6,339 bases of DNA from Micrococcaceae bacterium UBA7136 (GTDB lineage: Bacteria > Actinomycetota > Actinomycetes > Actinomycetales > Micrococcaceae), in the NCBI GenBank assembly GCA_002492045.1, contig DKXC01000107.1:1296-7634 (forward strand), in the 5' to 3' direction. Of this stretch, positions 1 through 5,773 are shown piece after piece; the stretch's first letter is position 1, and every line of letters starts with the position of its first letter. Below the pieces are notes generated by a model, which saw only the letters and a list, made by a program, of their open reading frames with translations, was not told where the DNA came from and did not search any database. A program made the position numbers and the translations under genes.

Positions 1-39
1 TCTCAATCTGGTACCCCTGGTGGGGGAGCTCAAGAAAAA
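1..39. other. Unassigned left edge, no supportable gene
   Basis: These bases lie beyond the manB terminator. One plus-strand frame entering from the left stays open until a TAG at 101-103, giving a hypothetical tail of about 33 residues, but that reading runs straight through the terminator hairpin and matches no family I recognise. No tRNA T-arm or acceptor stem is visible either. The stretch is best regarded as intergenic or as the end of something lying outside the window. Confidence 0.3.
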
Positions 40-92
40 GGACGCCCGTCCCACTTCCTTGCCCCGTGGCAGGAAATATGGGACGGGCGTCC
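32..92 (-). terminator. Rho-independent terminator downstream of manB
   Basis: Bases 40-53 and 79-92 are perfect reverse complements, giving a 14-bp, mostly G+C stem. Inside it a second stem can form between TTCCT (55-59) and AGGAA (71-75), continued by GCC (61-63) with GGC (68-70) around a four-base loop. Read on the minus strand, the hairpin is followed directly by TTTTTCTT (39 down to 32), the U-tract expected of an intrinsic terminator. No T-rich run follows it on the plus strand, so it looks one-directional. It starts about 40 bases past the manB stop codon and should end the manB transcript. Confidence 0.88.
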
Positions 93-130
93 ACTCGCGC
101 TAGGATTTATTTCCTCGTTAGCTCGGAATC

Positions 131-1534
131 TTAGCCCTCGCGAACAATCTTCAGGATGGTATCCCGAACCCGCTCCATGGTGGCCTGATCCGGGGCCTCC
201 AGGTTCAGACGCAGGAAGGGCTCAGTGTTAGAGGGACGCAGGTTAGCCCACCAGCCCTCAGTCTTGTGCTCAAAGGTGGTGCCGTCCATGTCGTTAGACT
301 CAACAGAATCACCAAAGAAGGCAGCAACCCGGGCAATAGCAGCAGCCTTGTCTTCCAGCTCAGAGTTAATCTCACCGGAAGGAACATAGGGGGAGTAGGC
401 CGCACCCAGCTGAGACAGGGGCTGATCAGAGCCACCCAGGGCAGCTAGCACGTGCATAGCGGCCAGCATACCGGTGTCGGCGTTGAAGAAATCCTTGAAA
501 TAGTAGTGGGCAGAGTGCTCGCCACCGAAAATACCAGACTCCTCAGCCATCACAGCCTTAATGAAGGAGTGGCCCACGCGGGTCTTAATAGCCCGGCCAC
601 CCAGCTTCTCAACCAGCTCAGGCACAGCCTTAGAAGTAATCAGGTTGTAGATAATAACCGGCTGCTCATTGCCCTCAGCCTTGGCCCGGGCAATCTCCCG
701 CTCAGCAACCAGGGCGGTGATAGCGGAGGGGGTAACCGGCTGGCCCTTCTCGTCAATGACGAAGCAGCGGTCGGCGTCGCCGTCAAAGGCCAGGCCAATA
801 TCAGCGCCGTGCTCAACCACGGCCTTCTGCAGGTCTACCAGGTTGGCAGGCTCCAGGGGGTTGGCCGGGTGGTTGGGGAAGGTGCCGTCCAGCTCAAAGT
901 AGAGGGGCACAATTTCCAGGGGCAGGCCGGGCAGGATAGCGTCGCCCAGAACGGCGGGGGTGGTCATGCCGCCCATGCCGTTACCGGCGTCCACGACCAC
1001 CTTGAGGGGGCGGATGCCAGACAGGTCTACCAGGCCGCGCAGGTACTCTGCGTAGGCGCCCAGGACGTCCTTCTCGCTAACAGAGCCGGGAGTTTCGACC
1101 GCAGGAATAACACCCTCGTTCAGGTACTTCTGGGCCAGGTCACGGATGTCGAAGAGGCCGGTCTCAGAAGAAATGGGAACAGCCCCAGCCTTAGACATCT
1201 TCATGCCGTTGTACTCAGCCGGGTTGTGGGAGGCAGTGAAGGTAACACCGGCGGCGTTCTCTACACCACAGGCGAAGTAGAGTTCGTCGGTAGAAATCAG
1301 GCCGATATTGACGACGTTAGCGCCACGGGCGGTGGCACCTTCAGCGAAGGCAGCCATGAACTCGGGGCCAGAAGGACGCATATCGGAGCCAACCAGCACA
1401 TTCTGGCCAGCCAGACCCAGGACGTCCACGAAGGCGGCACCGGTGGCGCGTACAGTCTCGGCAGTAATGGTTTCTCCTACGATGCCGCGAACATCGTAGG
1501 CCTTAAAAGATGCGTTCAAATCAATAGTATTCAC
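131..1534 (-). CDS. manB: Phosphomannomutase/phosphoglucomutase
   Basis: This 467-residue protein belongs to the alpha-D-phosphohexomutase superfamily and is full length for the bacterial PMM/PGM type. It interconverts mannose-6-phosphate and mannose-1-phosphate, and probably the glucose phosphates, in the cytosol through a phosphoserine enzyme. All four active-site elements are present: an N-terminal KAYDVRG (11-17), the catalytic serine loop TASHNP with Ser102, the metal loop DGDADR (251-256), and the sugar loop GGEHS (337-341). The C-terminal phosphate-binding loop RPSNTEP is at 433-439. The GGEHS loop favours a hexose 6-phosphate mutase over GlmM, but mannose versus glucose preference cannot be read from sequence. 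The start is GTG; an in-frame TAG lies only four codons upstream, so no longer start exists. Only GAGG lies nearby, about two bases from GTG, which is too close for a normal ribosome site. It is divergent from manA, its pathway partner, and ends in a strong terminator, suggesting a single-gene transcript. Confidence 0.93.
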   Translation of the reverse strand: MNTIDLNASFKAYDVRGIVGETITAETVRATGAAFVDVLGLAGQNVLVGSDMRPSGPEFMAAFAEGATARGANVVNIGLISTDELYFACGVENAAGVTFTASHNPAEYNGMKMSKAGAVPISSETGLFDIRDLAQKYLNEGVIPAVETPGSVSEKDVLGAYAEYLRGLVDLSGIRPLKVVVDAGNGMGGMTTPAVLGDAILPGLPLEIVPLYFELDGTFPNHPANPLEPANLVDLQKAVVEHGADIGLAFDGDADRCFVIDEKGQPVTPSAITALVAEREIARAKAEGNEQPVIIYNLITSKAVPELVEKLGGRAIKTRVGHSFIKAVMAEESGIFGGEHSAHYYFKDFFNADTGMLAAMHVLAALGGSDQPLSQLGAAYSPYVPSGEINSELEDKAAAIARVAAFFGDSVESNDMDGTTFEHKTEGWWANLRPSNTEPFLRLNLEAPDQATMERVRDTILKIVREG

Positions 1535-1658
1535 CCCCTCATTCTAGCCTGCCACTAGGGCAAGAAGGCTGAGGGCAGGGCGGCGAAAGTGTGATATGGG
1601 GCGTTTTAGGGCCTACTGAGGTGCTTTGACTGCCCTTATCTGTGGTTTGATGGTGGGT
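1535..1658. promoter_or_regulatory. Divergent manB/manA promoter region
   Basis: The 124 bases between the two start codons must hold promoters for both directions unless manA is read through from elsewhere. Facing manA there is a TTGACT at 1626-1631 that resembles a -35 box, but no good -10 hexamer lies 16 to 18 bases beyond it. A weak TTATCT is at 1636-1641. Facing manB there is the TAGAAT described separately. CCTGCC (1548-1553) and GGCAGG (1574-1579) are inverted copies that could mark a binding site, though they are short. No riboswitch fold is evident. Confidence 0.5.
1541..1546 (-). promoter_or_regulatory. Candidate -10 box for leaderless manB transcript
   Basis: Read on the minus strand, the hexamer is TAGAAT, which fits the actinobacterial TANNNT -10 consensus. 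It ends six bases before the manB GTG, so transcription would begin at or next to the start codon. No convincing -35 box sits 16 to 18 bases upstream. Leaderless mRNAs beginning with ATG or GTG are common in actinobacteria. The assignment is an inference from position and consensus. Confidence 0.5.
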
Positions 1659-2858
1659 ATGGGTGAACTTTTTTCCTTGGATAATCCGATTCAAAACTAC
1701 GCTTGGGGCTCCTATGAGACCCTGGCCAAGATGCGGGGTGTCCCCGCCCCGACTGTCGAACCGGAGGCTGAACTTTGGGTGGGCGCTCACTCTTCTGCCC
1801 CCTCGCAGGCTCTAGTGAACGGACAATTCCAGCCCCTGGATCAGCTGGTTGAGCAGAACCCTGGCCGCTTCCTCAACCCTGATCGGGATCACCAGTCCTT
1901 CCCCTTCCTTTTCAAGGTGCTGGCTATTGAGGCTCCCCTTTCTATTCAGGTGCACCCCACTGATGAGCAGGCCCAGGCTGGTTTTGAGGACGAGAACGCC
2001 CGCGGTGTGGCCCTGAACGATCCGGCCCGCAACTATAAGGACCGTTTCTCTAAGCCTGAGACGGTTATTGCCCTGACTCCTATGCGGATTCTGACTGGCG
2101 TCCGCGACTTTAAGGAGCTCAAGGCTATTGCCCAGCTCTTTCAGCTGACCTGGTTGCAGGATGCTCTGACCCTGGCGAAGACCCCTAAGCAGCTGCTAAC
2201 CAGCATTATCCGTCTGCCCCAGGAGACCGCTCTTGCCGCTCTGGAGGAGACCCTGGCTGCTGCCCGCACCTGGCGAGCTAAGGAGGGGGAGGTGCCCGGT
2301 CAGGAGTCCCTGGCGGCTGGCCTGGTTGAGCTGATTCTGCTAATTGATAGCAAGTACCCGGGTGACTGGGGTCTGCTGGTGGCCCTGGTCATGAACTTGG
2401 TCTACCTGGCACCGGGTGAGTCTGCCTACACCCCTGATGGTCAGGTGCACGCCTATGTTTCTGGTACCGCTATTGAGCTCATGAACCCTTCGGATAACGT
2501 TATGCGGGCTGGTCTGACCAGTAAGCATATTGACCGGGAGGAGCTCATTAAGATTCTGGGTGAGAATCAGGATCACCCGCAGATTCAGACTCCTGCCCCT
2601 CTCTCATCGGTGGCTGGACGCTACCAGATGTGGGATGAGCGTCTGTCGGTAACTCACCTGACCTTAGAGACCGAGCAGGAGGTCGTCCACCCGGTTAAGG
2701 GCCTGGTCACCGCCCTCTGCACCGAGGGCCAGCTGACTATTGAGGACGCCCAGAGCAGCTTTACCCTGACTGGCACCCAGGCTGTCCTCTATGTGGGCCG
2801 GGAGGCTAGCCTGCGTATTCGCGGCAAGGGCCAACTTTACCTGGCTGCGCAAGAATAA
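1659..2858 (+). CDS. manA: Mannose-6-phosphate isomerase, class I
   Basis: The 399-residue product is a type I phosphomannose isomerase, a zinc cupin enzyme that interconverts fructose-6-phosphate and mannose-6-phosphate in the cytosol. Recognisable blocks run in order: NPIQNYAWGS near the N-terminus (9-18), ELWVGAHSSAPS (38-49), the metal site QVHP with Gln97 and His99, KPE with Glu134, and GQVHAYVSG with His264. The last is followed by ELMNPSDNVMRAGLTSKHID (273-292), which carries the Arg283 expected in the active site. Length is normal for the family. An upstream TTG (1626) and an ATG (1650) are in frame; 1659 is preferred because it leaves about eight residues before the conserved NPIQNYAWG block, as is usual. 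However, GGTGGG (1652-1657) is too close to be a good ribosome site, and ATG 1650 remains possible. It probably works with divergent manB to supply mannose-1-phosphate. There is no terminator before the next gene, 27 bases downstream. Confidence 0.93.
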   Translation: MGELFSLDNPIQNYAWGSYETLAKMRGVPAPTVEPEAELWVGAHSSAPSQALVNGQFQPLDQLVEQNPGRFLNPDRDHQSFPFLFKVLAIEAPLSIQVHPTDEQAQAGFEDENARGVALNDPARNYKDRFSKPETVIALTPMRILTGVRDFKELKAIAQLFQLTWLQDALTLAKTPKQLLTSIIRLPQETALAALEETLAAARTWRAKEGEVPGQESLAAGLVELILLIDSKYPGDWGLLVALVMNLVYLAPGESAYTPDGQVHAYVSGTAIELMNPSDNVMRAGLTSKHIDREELIKILGENQDHPQIQTPAPLSSVAGRYQMWDERLSVTHLTLETEQEVVHPVKGLVTALCTEGQLTIEDAQSSFTLTGTQAVLYVGREASLRIRGKGQLYLAAQE

Positions 2859-2885
2859 AACCCCTAACCCCTGCAAAGGAAGACC

Positions 2886-3155
2886 ATGAAGATTATTCTG
2901 ACTGTCACCGGCCTCGACCATGAAGGCATTATTGGTAGTGTTACGAGCCGCCTGGCTGAGTACAAGGTCAATATTGAGAATGTTTCCCAGACTCTCATGG
3001 GTGATTATTTCACCATGATTTTGCAGGGGTCTTTTGATGATTCTGCCCTGTCTATTGCTGATTTGCAGGGGGCTATGGCCTCGGTAGAGGAGCAGCAGCG
3101 GGTGCAGATCCGGATCCAGTCTGAGGCTCTTTTCAGGGCCATGCACACCCTTTAG
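2886..3155 (+). CDS. ACT domain-containing protein, UPF0237 family
   Basis: This 89-residue protein is essentially one ACT domain, a small beta-alpha-beta-beta-alpha-beta fold that usually binds an amino acid or similar ligand and works as a dimer. The start MKIILTVTGLDHEGIIGSV (1-19) has the ligand-loop pattern G-x-D-x-x-G-I-I. NVSQTLMGDYFTMIL (32-46) is the family's second conserved block, and the tail RIQSEALFRAMHTL (76-89) matches the UPF0237 signature 'RIQ-E-IF-AMH'. No catalytic domain is attached, so a sensory or regulatory role is likely; the ligand is unknown. AAAGGA at 2875-2880 lies five bases before the ATG. Its stop codon overlaps the ribosome site of the next gene, DUF711, which points to coupled expression. 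The same two families are adjacent in streptococci and other bacteria. The family call is firm and the function is not known. Confidence 0.9.
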   Translation: MKIILTVTGLDHEGIIGSVTSRLAEYKVNIENVSQTLMGDYFTMILQGSFDDSALSIADLQGAMASVEEQQRVQIRIQSEALFRAMHTL

Positions 3156-3159
3156 GAGG
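3154..3159 (+). promoter_or_regulatory. Ribosome binding site of the DUF711 gene, overlapping the ACT stop
   Basis: AGGAGG is a full Shine-Dalgarno match placed five bases before the ATG at 3165. Its first two bases are also the last two of the TAG stop of the ACT gene. A ribosome finishing the ACT gene would therefore stop on top of the next initiation site, an arrangement typical of translational coupling. It is the strongest ribosome site in the window. Confidence 0.85.
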
Positions 3160-3164
3160 TTCAG

Positions 3165-4532
3165 ATGGTCTTGGCTAATTCTTCTGCCCCTATTCTTGAG
3201 ACCCTACAGATGATCGATGAGGATAAGTTTGATATCCGCACGGTCACTATGGGTATTTCTCTGCTGGATTGTGCTGATTCTGATGGGGAGGTGGCCCGGC
3301 AGAAGATCTATGACAAGATTACTTCTCGGGCTGCCCGCCTGGTTGAGGTGGCCGATGGTATTGAGGCTGAGTTGGGCGTCCCCATTATTAATAAGCGGAT
3401 TTCGGTGACCCCGATTTCTTTGGTGGCTGGGGCTTCTAGTGACGAGGATTATGTAGAGTTCGCTAAGACCTTGGATGCGGCTGCTAAGGCTGTGGGGGTT
3501 AATTTTATTGGCGGTTTCACGGCCCTGGTTGATAAGGGGGCGACCCCGGCGGACGAGAAGCTGATGCGGTCTATTCCGCGGGCTTTGAACGAGACGGATG
3601 TGGTCTGTGCCTCGGTCAATATTGGTTCGTCTCGGGCCGGTATTAATATGAGCGCGGTCAAGCTCATGGGCCAGGTTATCCGTGAGACTGCTGAGGGTTC
3701 AGCTGAGGCTCACGGTTTTGGCTGCTCTAAGCTGGTGGTTTTCGCTAACGCTGTTTCTGATAATCCTTTTATGGCTGGTGCCTTCCACGGGGTTCAGGAG
3801 GCTGACACGGTGGTATCGGTGGGTGTTTCTGGCCCGGGCGTGGTCAAGCGGGCCCTAGAGAAGGTACAGGGTCAGTCTTTTGATGCCTGTGCTGAGGCTA
3901 TCAAGAAGGCGGCTTTCAAGATTACTCGGGTGGGTCAGCTGGTGGGCAACCTGGCGGCTGAGCGCCTGGGGGTTGAGTTCGGCATTGTGGATCTGTCCTT
4001 GGCGCCGACGGCTGAGGTGGGCGATTCGGTGGCCCATGTGCTGGAGGAGTTGGGCCTGGAGACGGTGGGTACTCACGGTACGGTAGCTGCCTTGGCCCTG
4101 CTGAATGATGCTGTCAAGAAGGGCGGGCTGATGGCCTGCTCGGCGGTGGGTGGCCTGTCTGGTTCTTTTATTCCGGTGTCTGAAGATATTGGCATGATTG
4201 AGGCTGCTGCTGCGGGCAAGATTAGCCTGGATAAGCTGGAGGCTATGACGGCTATTTGTTCGGTGGGCCTGGATATGGTGGCGATCCCGGGTGATACTCC
4301 GGCTGCGACCATTTCGGCCATGATTGCTGATGAGGCTGCTATTGGCGTCATGAACCATAAGACGACGGCGGTGCGGGTGATTCCGGCTATTGGCCTGGAG
4401 GTGGGCCAGATGGTGGAGTTCGGCGGCCTGCTGGGTCGGGCGCCGGTCATGCCGGTGCATGCGCCGTCGGCCCAGGTTTTTGTGGATCGGGGCGGACGGA
4501 TTCCTTCGCCGGTTCACGGTTTCCGTAACTAG
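3165..4532 (+). CDS. UPF0210/DUF711 'PFL family' protein of unknown function
   Basis: The 455-residue product is a full-length member of the UPF0210/DUF711 family. Conserved blocks are FDIRTVTMGISLLDC (22-36), PIINKRISVTPISL (73-86), VNFIGGFTALVDKG (112-125), and SVNIGSSRAGINM (150-162). Further on are FANAVSDNPFMAGAFHGV (193-210), VSGPGVVKRALEKV (221-234), FGIVDLSLAPT (272-282), and ACSAVGGLSGSFIPVSED (324-341). The C-terminal half ends with AICSVGLDM (363-371) and the invariant-looking tail DRGGRIPSPVHGF (441-453). No signal peptide or membrane segment is visible, so it should be cytosolic. From memory, solved family members have a fold related to pyruvate formate-lyase and class III ribonucleotide reductase, but no reaction is established. 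No radical-SAM activating enzyme is encoded in this window. The N-terminal ten residues vary within the family; the ATG is supported by a perfect AGGAGG. Third codon positions are strongly G/T, with 26 of 30 counted from 3244 and none ending in A. Confidence 0.92.
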   Translation: MVLANSSAPILETLQMIDEDKFDIRTVTMGISLLDCADSDGEVARQKIYDKITSRAARLVEVADGIEAELGVPIINKRISVTPISLVAGASSDEDYVEFAKTLDAAAKAVGVNFIGGFTALVDKGATPADEKLMRSIPRALNETDVVCASVNIGSSRAGINMSAVKLMGQVIRETAEGSAEAHGFGCSKLVVFANAVSDNPFMAGAFHGVQEADTVVSVGVSGPGVVKRALEKVQGQSFDACAEAIKKAAFKITRVGQLVGNLAAERLGVEFGIVDLSLAPTAEVGDSVAHVLEELGLETVGTHGTVAALALLNDAVKKGGLMACSAVGGLSGSFIPVSEDIGMIEAAAAGKISLDKLEAMTAICSVGLDMVAIPGDTPAATISAMIADEAAIGVMNHKTTAVRVIPAIGLEVGQMVEFGGLLGRAPVMPVHAPSAQVFVDRGGRIPSPVHGFRN

Positions 4533-4562
4533 CTGAATCTTAAGATGCTTATTGAGCAAAGG

Positions 4563-4605
4563 TAGGCGATAGCAGACTCGCGGCAAGCGCGAGCCTGCCA
4601 GCCTA
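4563..4605. terminator. Imperfect hairpin between convergent DUF711 and holB genes
   Basis: The core stem pairs CTCGCG (4577-4582) with CGCGAG (4588-4593) around a five-base loop. One mismatch outward, GCAG (4572-4575) pairs with CTGC (4595-4598), and TAGGC (4563-4567) pairs with GCCTA (4601-4605) across an uneven internal loop. The position, between the ends of two converging genes (4532 and 4625), suits a shared terminator. Neither strand shows a proper U-tract, so efficient intrinsic termination is uncertain. The rest of the 92-base gap shows nothing else. Confidence 0.55.
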
Positions 4606-4624
4606 ACTGGTTCTGAATAAGTCC

Positions 4625-5773
4625 TTAGGAGGACGGCAGGAAGCTGGCCATGAGGGCTTCGAAGGCCAGGCGGGGGCTGACGTTGCCCTGGATTCGTCGC
4701 CGGGTCAGCTTGAGGGTCTCCAGCAGCTCTAGGGTCTGCTGGGGACTTTTTTGTTGGGCGTAGGCGGTAATCTGGTCGGCCAGGTGCAGGTTGATTAGCT
4801 CTGAGCCGCTGCCTACTTGCAGGGTCAGGACGTCCCGTAGCAGGGTCTGTAGGTCAGACAGGAAGCGGTCTAGGGTGTCGGTTTGGATGCGCTTGGCCCG
4901 TCGTTTCTGGTCTTCTTCTAGTTGCCGCACCTGGGCCCGGTGGGTGGGGGAGAGCTTGTCGCCTTCTTCGTAGCCTAGGGCCCGTAGGAGGGCTTCCCGG
5001 TCGGCCTGGTTACGGGCCTGGGCGTCGGCTTCTGCTTGGGCTTCTGCAATGGAGATGAGTCGGTCGGCTGCGTCCATGGCGGCCGGTAGGTTGCGCAGGG
5101 TTAGGGGCAGGCTAACTACCTGGGTGCGCCGCTGCCTGGCGTCGGGGTCGCTGGCTAGCTGCCGGGCTACATCTAGATTGCCTTGGGCTAGGCGGGCGGT
5201 CAGGTCTGCTGTTTCGGGGCTGAGACCCAGCTGGGTTTGTAGGTAGGCTGCTACCTGCTGGGGGCGGGGGGTGGCTAGGGGCACAGCCCGGCAGCGGGAG
5301 CGAATGGTGATGAGTACCTGGGCCGGTGAGGGTGTGGTCAGTAGCCAGATGGTGTAGGGCGGTGGTTCCTCGATAGCCTTGAGCAGGACGTTGGAGGTGC
5401 GTTCTGGCATACGGTCGGCGTCTTCGAGCAGGATAATGCGCCAGCGTCCTAGGGAGGGCCGGTCCTGGGCCTTGACGACTAGGTCTCGGGCTTCTTCGAT
5501 GGAGATGCTGCTTTTTTCGGTGACGAAGTGAACCAGGTCGGGGTGGCTGCCGGCCTGGACGGATTGGCAGGCGGGGCAGATTCCGCAGGCCCTGGCGGCT
5601 GGGTCTTCTTGCTGGCAGAGGAGGGCGGTGGCGAAGGTGAGGGCGGCCTGGGGTACACCGACGCCGGGCTGGCCTGAGAAGAGCCAGGCGTGGCTGGGCC
5701 GGTCTTGGGCGGCGGCTAGGGTGAGTTGTTCTATGGCTCGGTCTTGGCCGACGAGTTGCTGCCAGAGGTTCAT
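4625..5773 (-). CDS. holB: DNA polymerase III subunit delta-prime
   Basis: This 382-residue protein is the delta-prime subunit of the clamp loader, the AAA+ family member that, with delta and the DnaX subunits, opens the beta clamp for replication. The N-terminus carries the usual VGQDRAIEQL (8-17) and SHAWLFSGQPGVG (27-39). A four-cysteine zinc module follows with Cys53, Cys63, Cys66 and Cys69, then a Walker B-like LLEDADRM (115-122). LLKAIEEPPP (130-139) and the SRC sensor motif (159-161) complete the AAA+ core. The P-loop reads GQPGVGVP (34-41), without the Lys-Ser/Thr pair, consistent with a non-hydrolysing subunit. Residues 241-300 are long, charged and helical, as in actinobacterial homologues. 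The start ATG overlaps the tmk stop in ATGA, with GGAG (5782-5779) five bases upstream inside the end of tmk, so the two are translationally linked. Counted codons favour C or A at the third position (27 of 38). Confidence 0.93.
   Translation of the reverse strand: MNLWQQLVGQDRAIEQLTLAAAQDRPSHAWLFSGQPGVGVPQAALTFATALLCQQEDPAARACGICPACQSVQAGSHPDLVHFVTEKSSISIEEARDLVVKAQDRPSLGRWRIILLEDADRMPERTSNVLLKAIEEPPPYTIWLLTTPSPAQVLITIRSRCRAVPLATPRPQQVAAYLQTQLGLSPETADLTARLAQGNLDVARQLASDPDARQRRTQVVSLPLTLRNLPAAMDAADRLISIAEAQAEADAQARNQADREALLRALGYEEGDKLSPTHRAQVRQLEEDQKRRAKRIQTDTLDRFLSDLQTLLRDVLTLQVGSGSELINLHLADQITAYAQQKSPQQTLELLETLKLTRRRIQGNVSPRLAFEALMASFLPSS

Noticed and set aside
1..39. Possible tRNA fragment, because TGGTACCCC resembles the complement of a tRNA 3' end
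   Set aside because: No T-loop TTCGAA-type sequence or pairing acceptor stem is present in the bases that follow.
2..103. Possible C-terminal end of a plus-strand gene entering from the left
   Set aside because: About 33 codons are open, but they run through the strong manB terminator hairpin and match no family; the fragment is too short to support.
452..1558. Long plus-strand open frame of 368 codons opposite manB
   Set aside because: It is antisense to manB, whose translation contains all phosphohexomutase motifs. The antisense translation resembles no family and is rich in Gly, Val, His and Gln, as expected of a shadow of a GC-rich gene.
2859..2885. Terminator or promoter between manA and the ACT gene
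   Set aside because: The 27 bases contain C-runs and a ribosome site but no hairpin, T-tract or -10/-35 pair.
2664..3146. Minus-strand open frame of 160 codons spanning the end of manA and the ACT gene
   Set aside because: It crosses two well-supported genes in antisense and shows no recognisable motif or ribosome site.
3855..4586. Minus-strand open frame of 243 codons opposite the DUF711 gene
   Set aside because: The translation is dominated by His, Arg, Asn and Gln with no domain pattern, and it lies entirely opposite a conserved protein and the adjacent hairpin.
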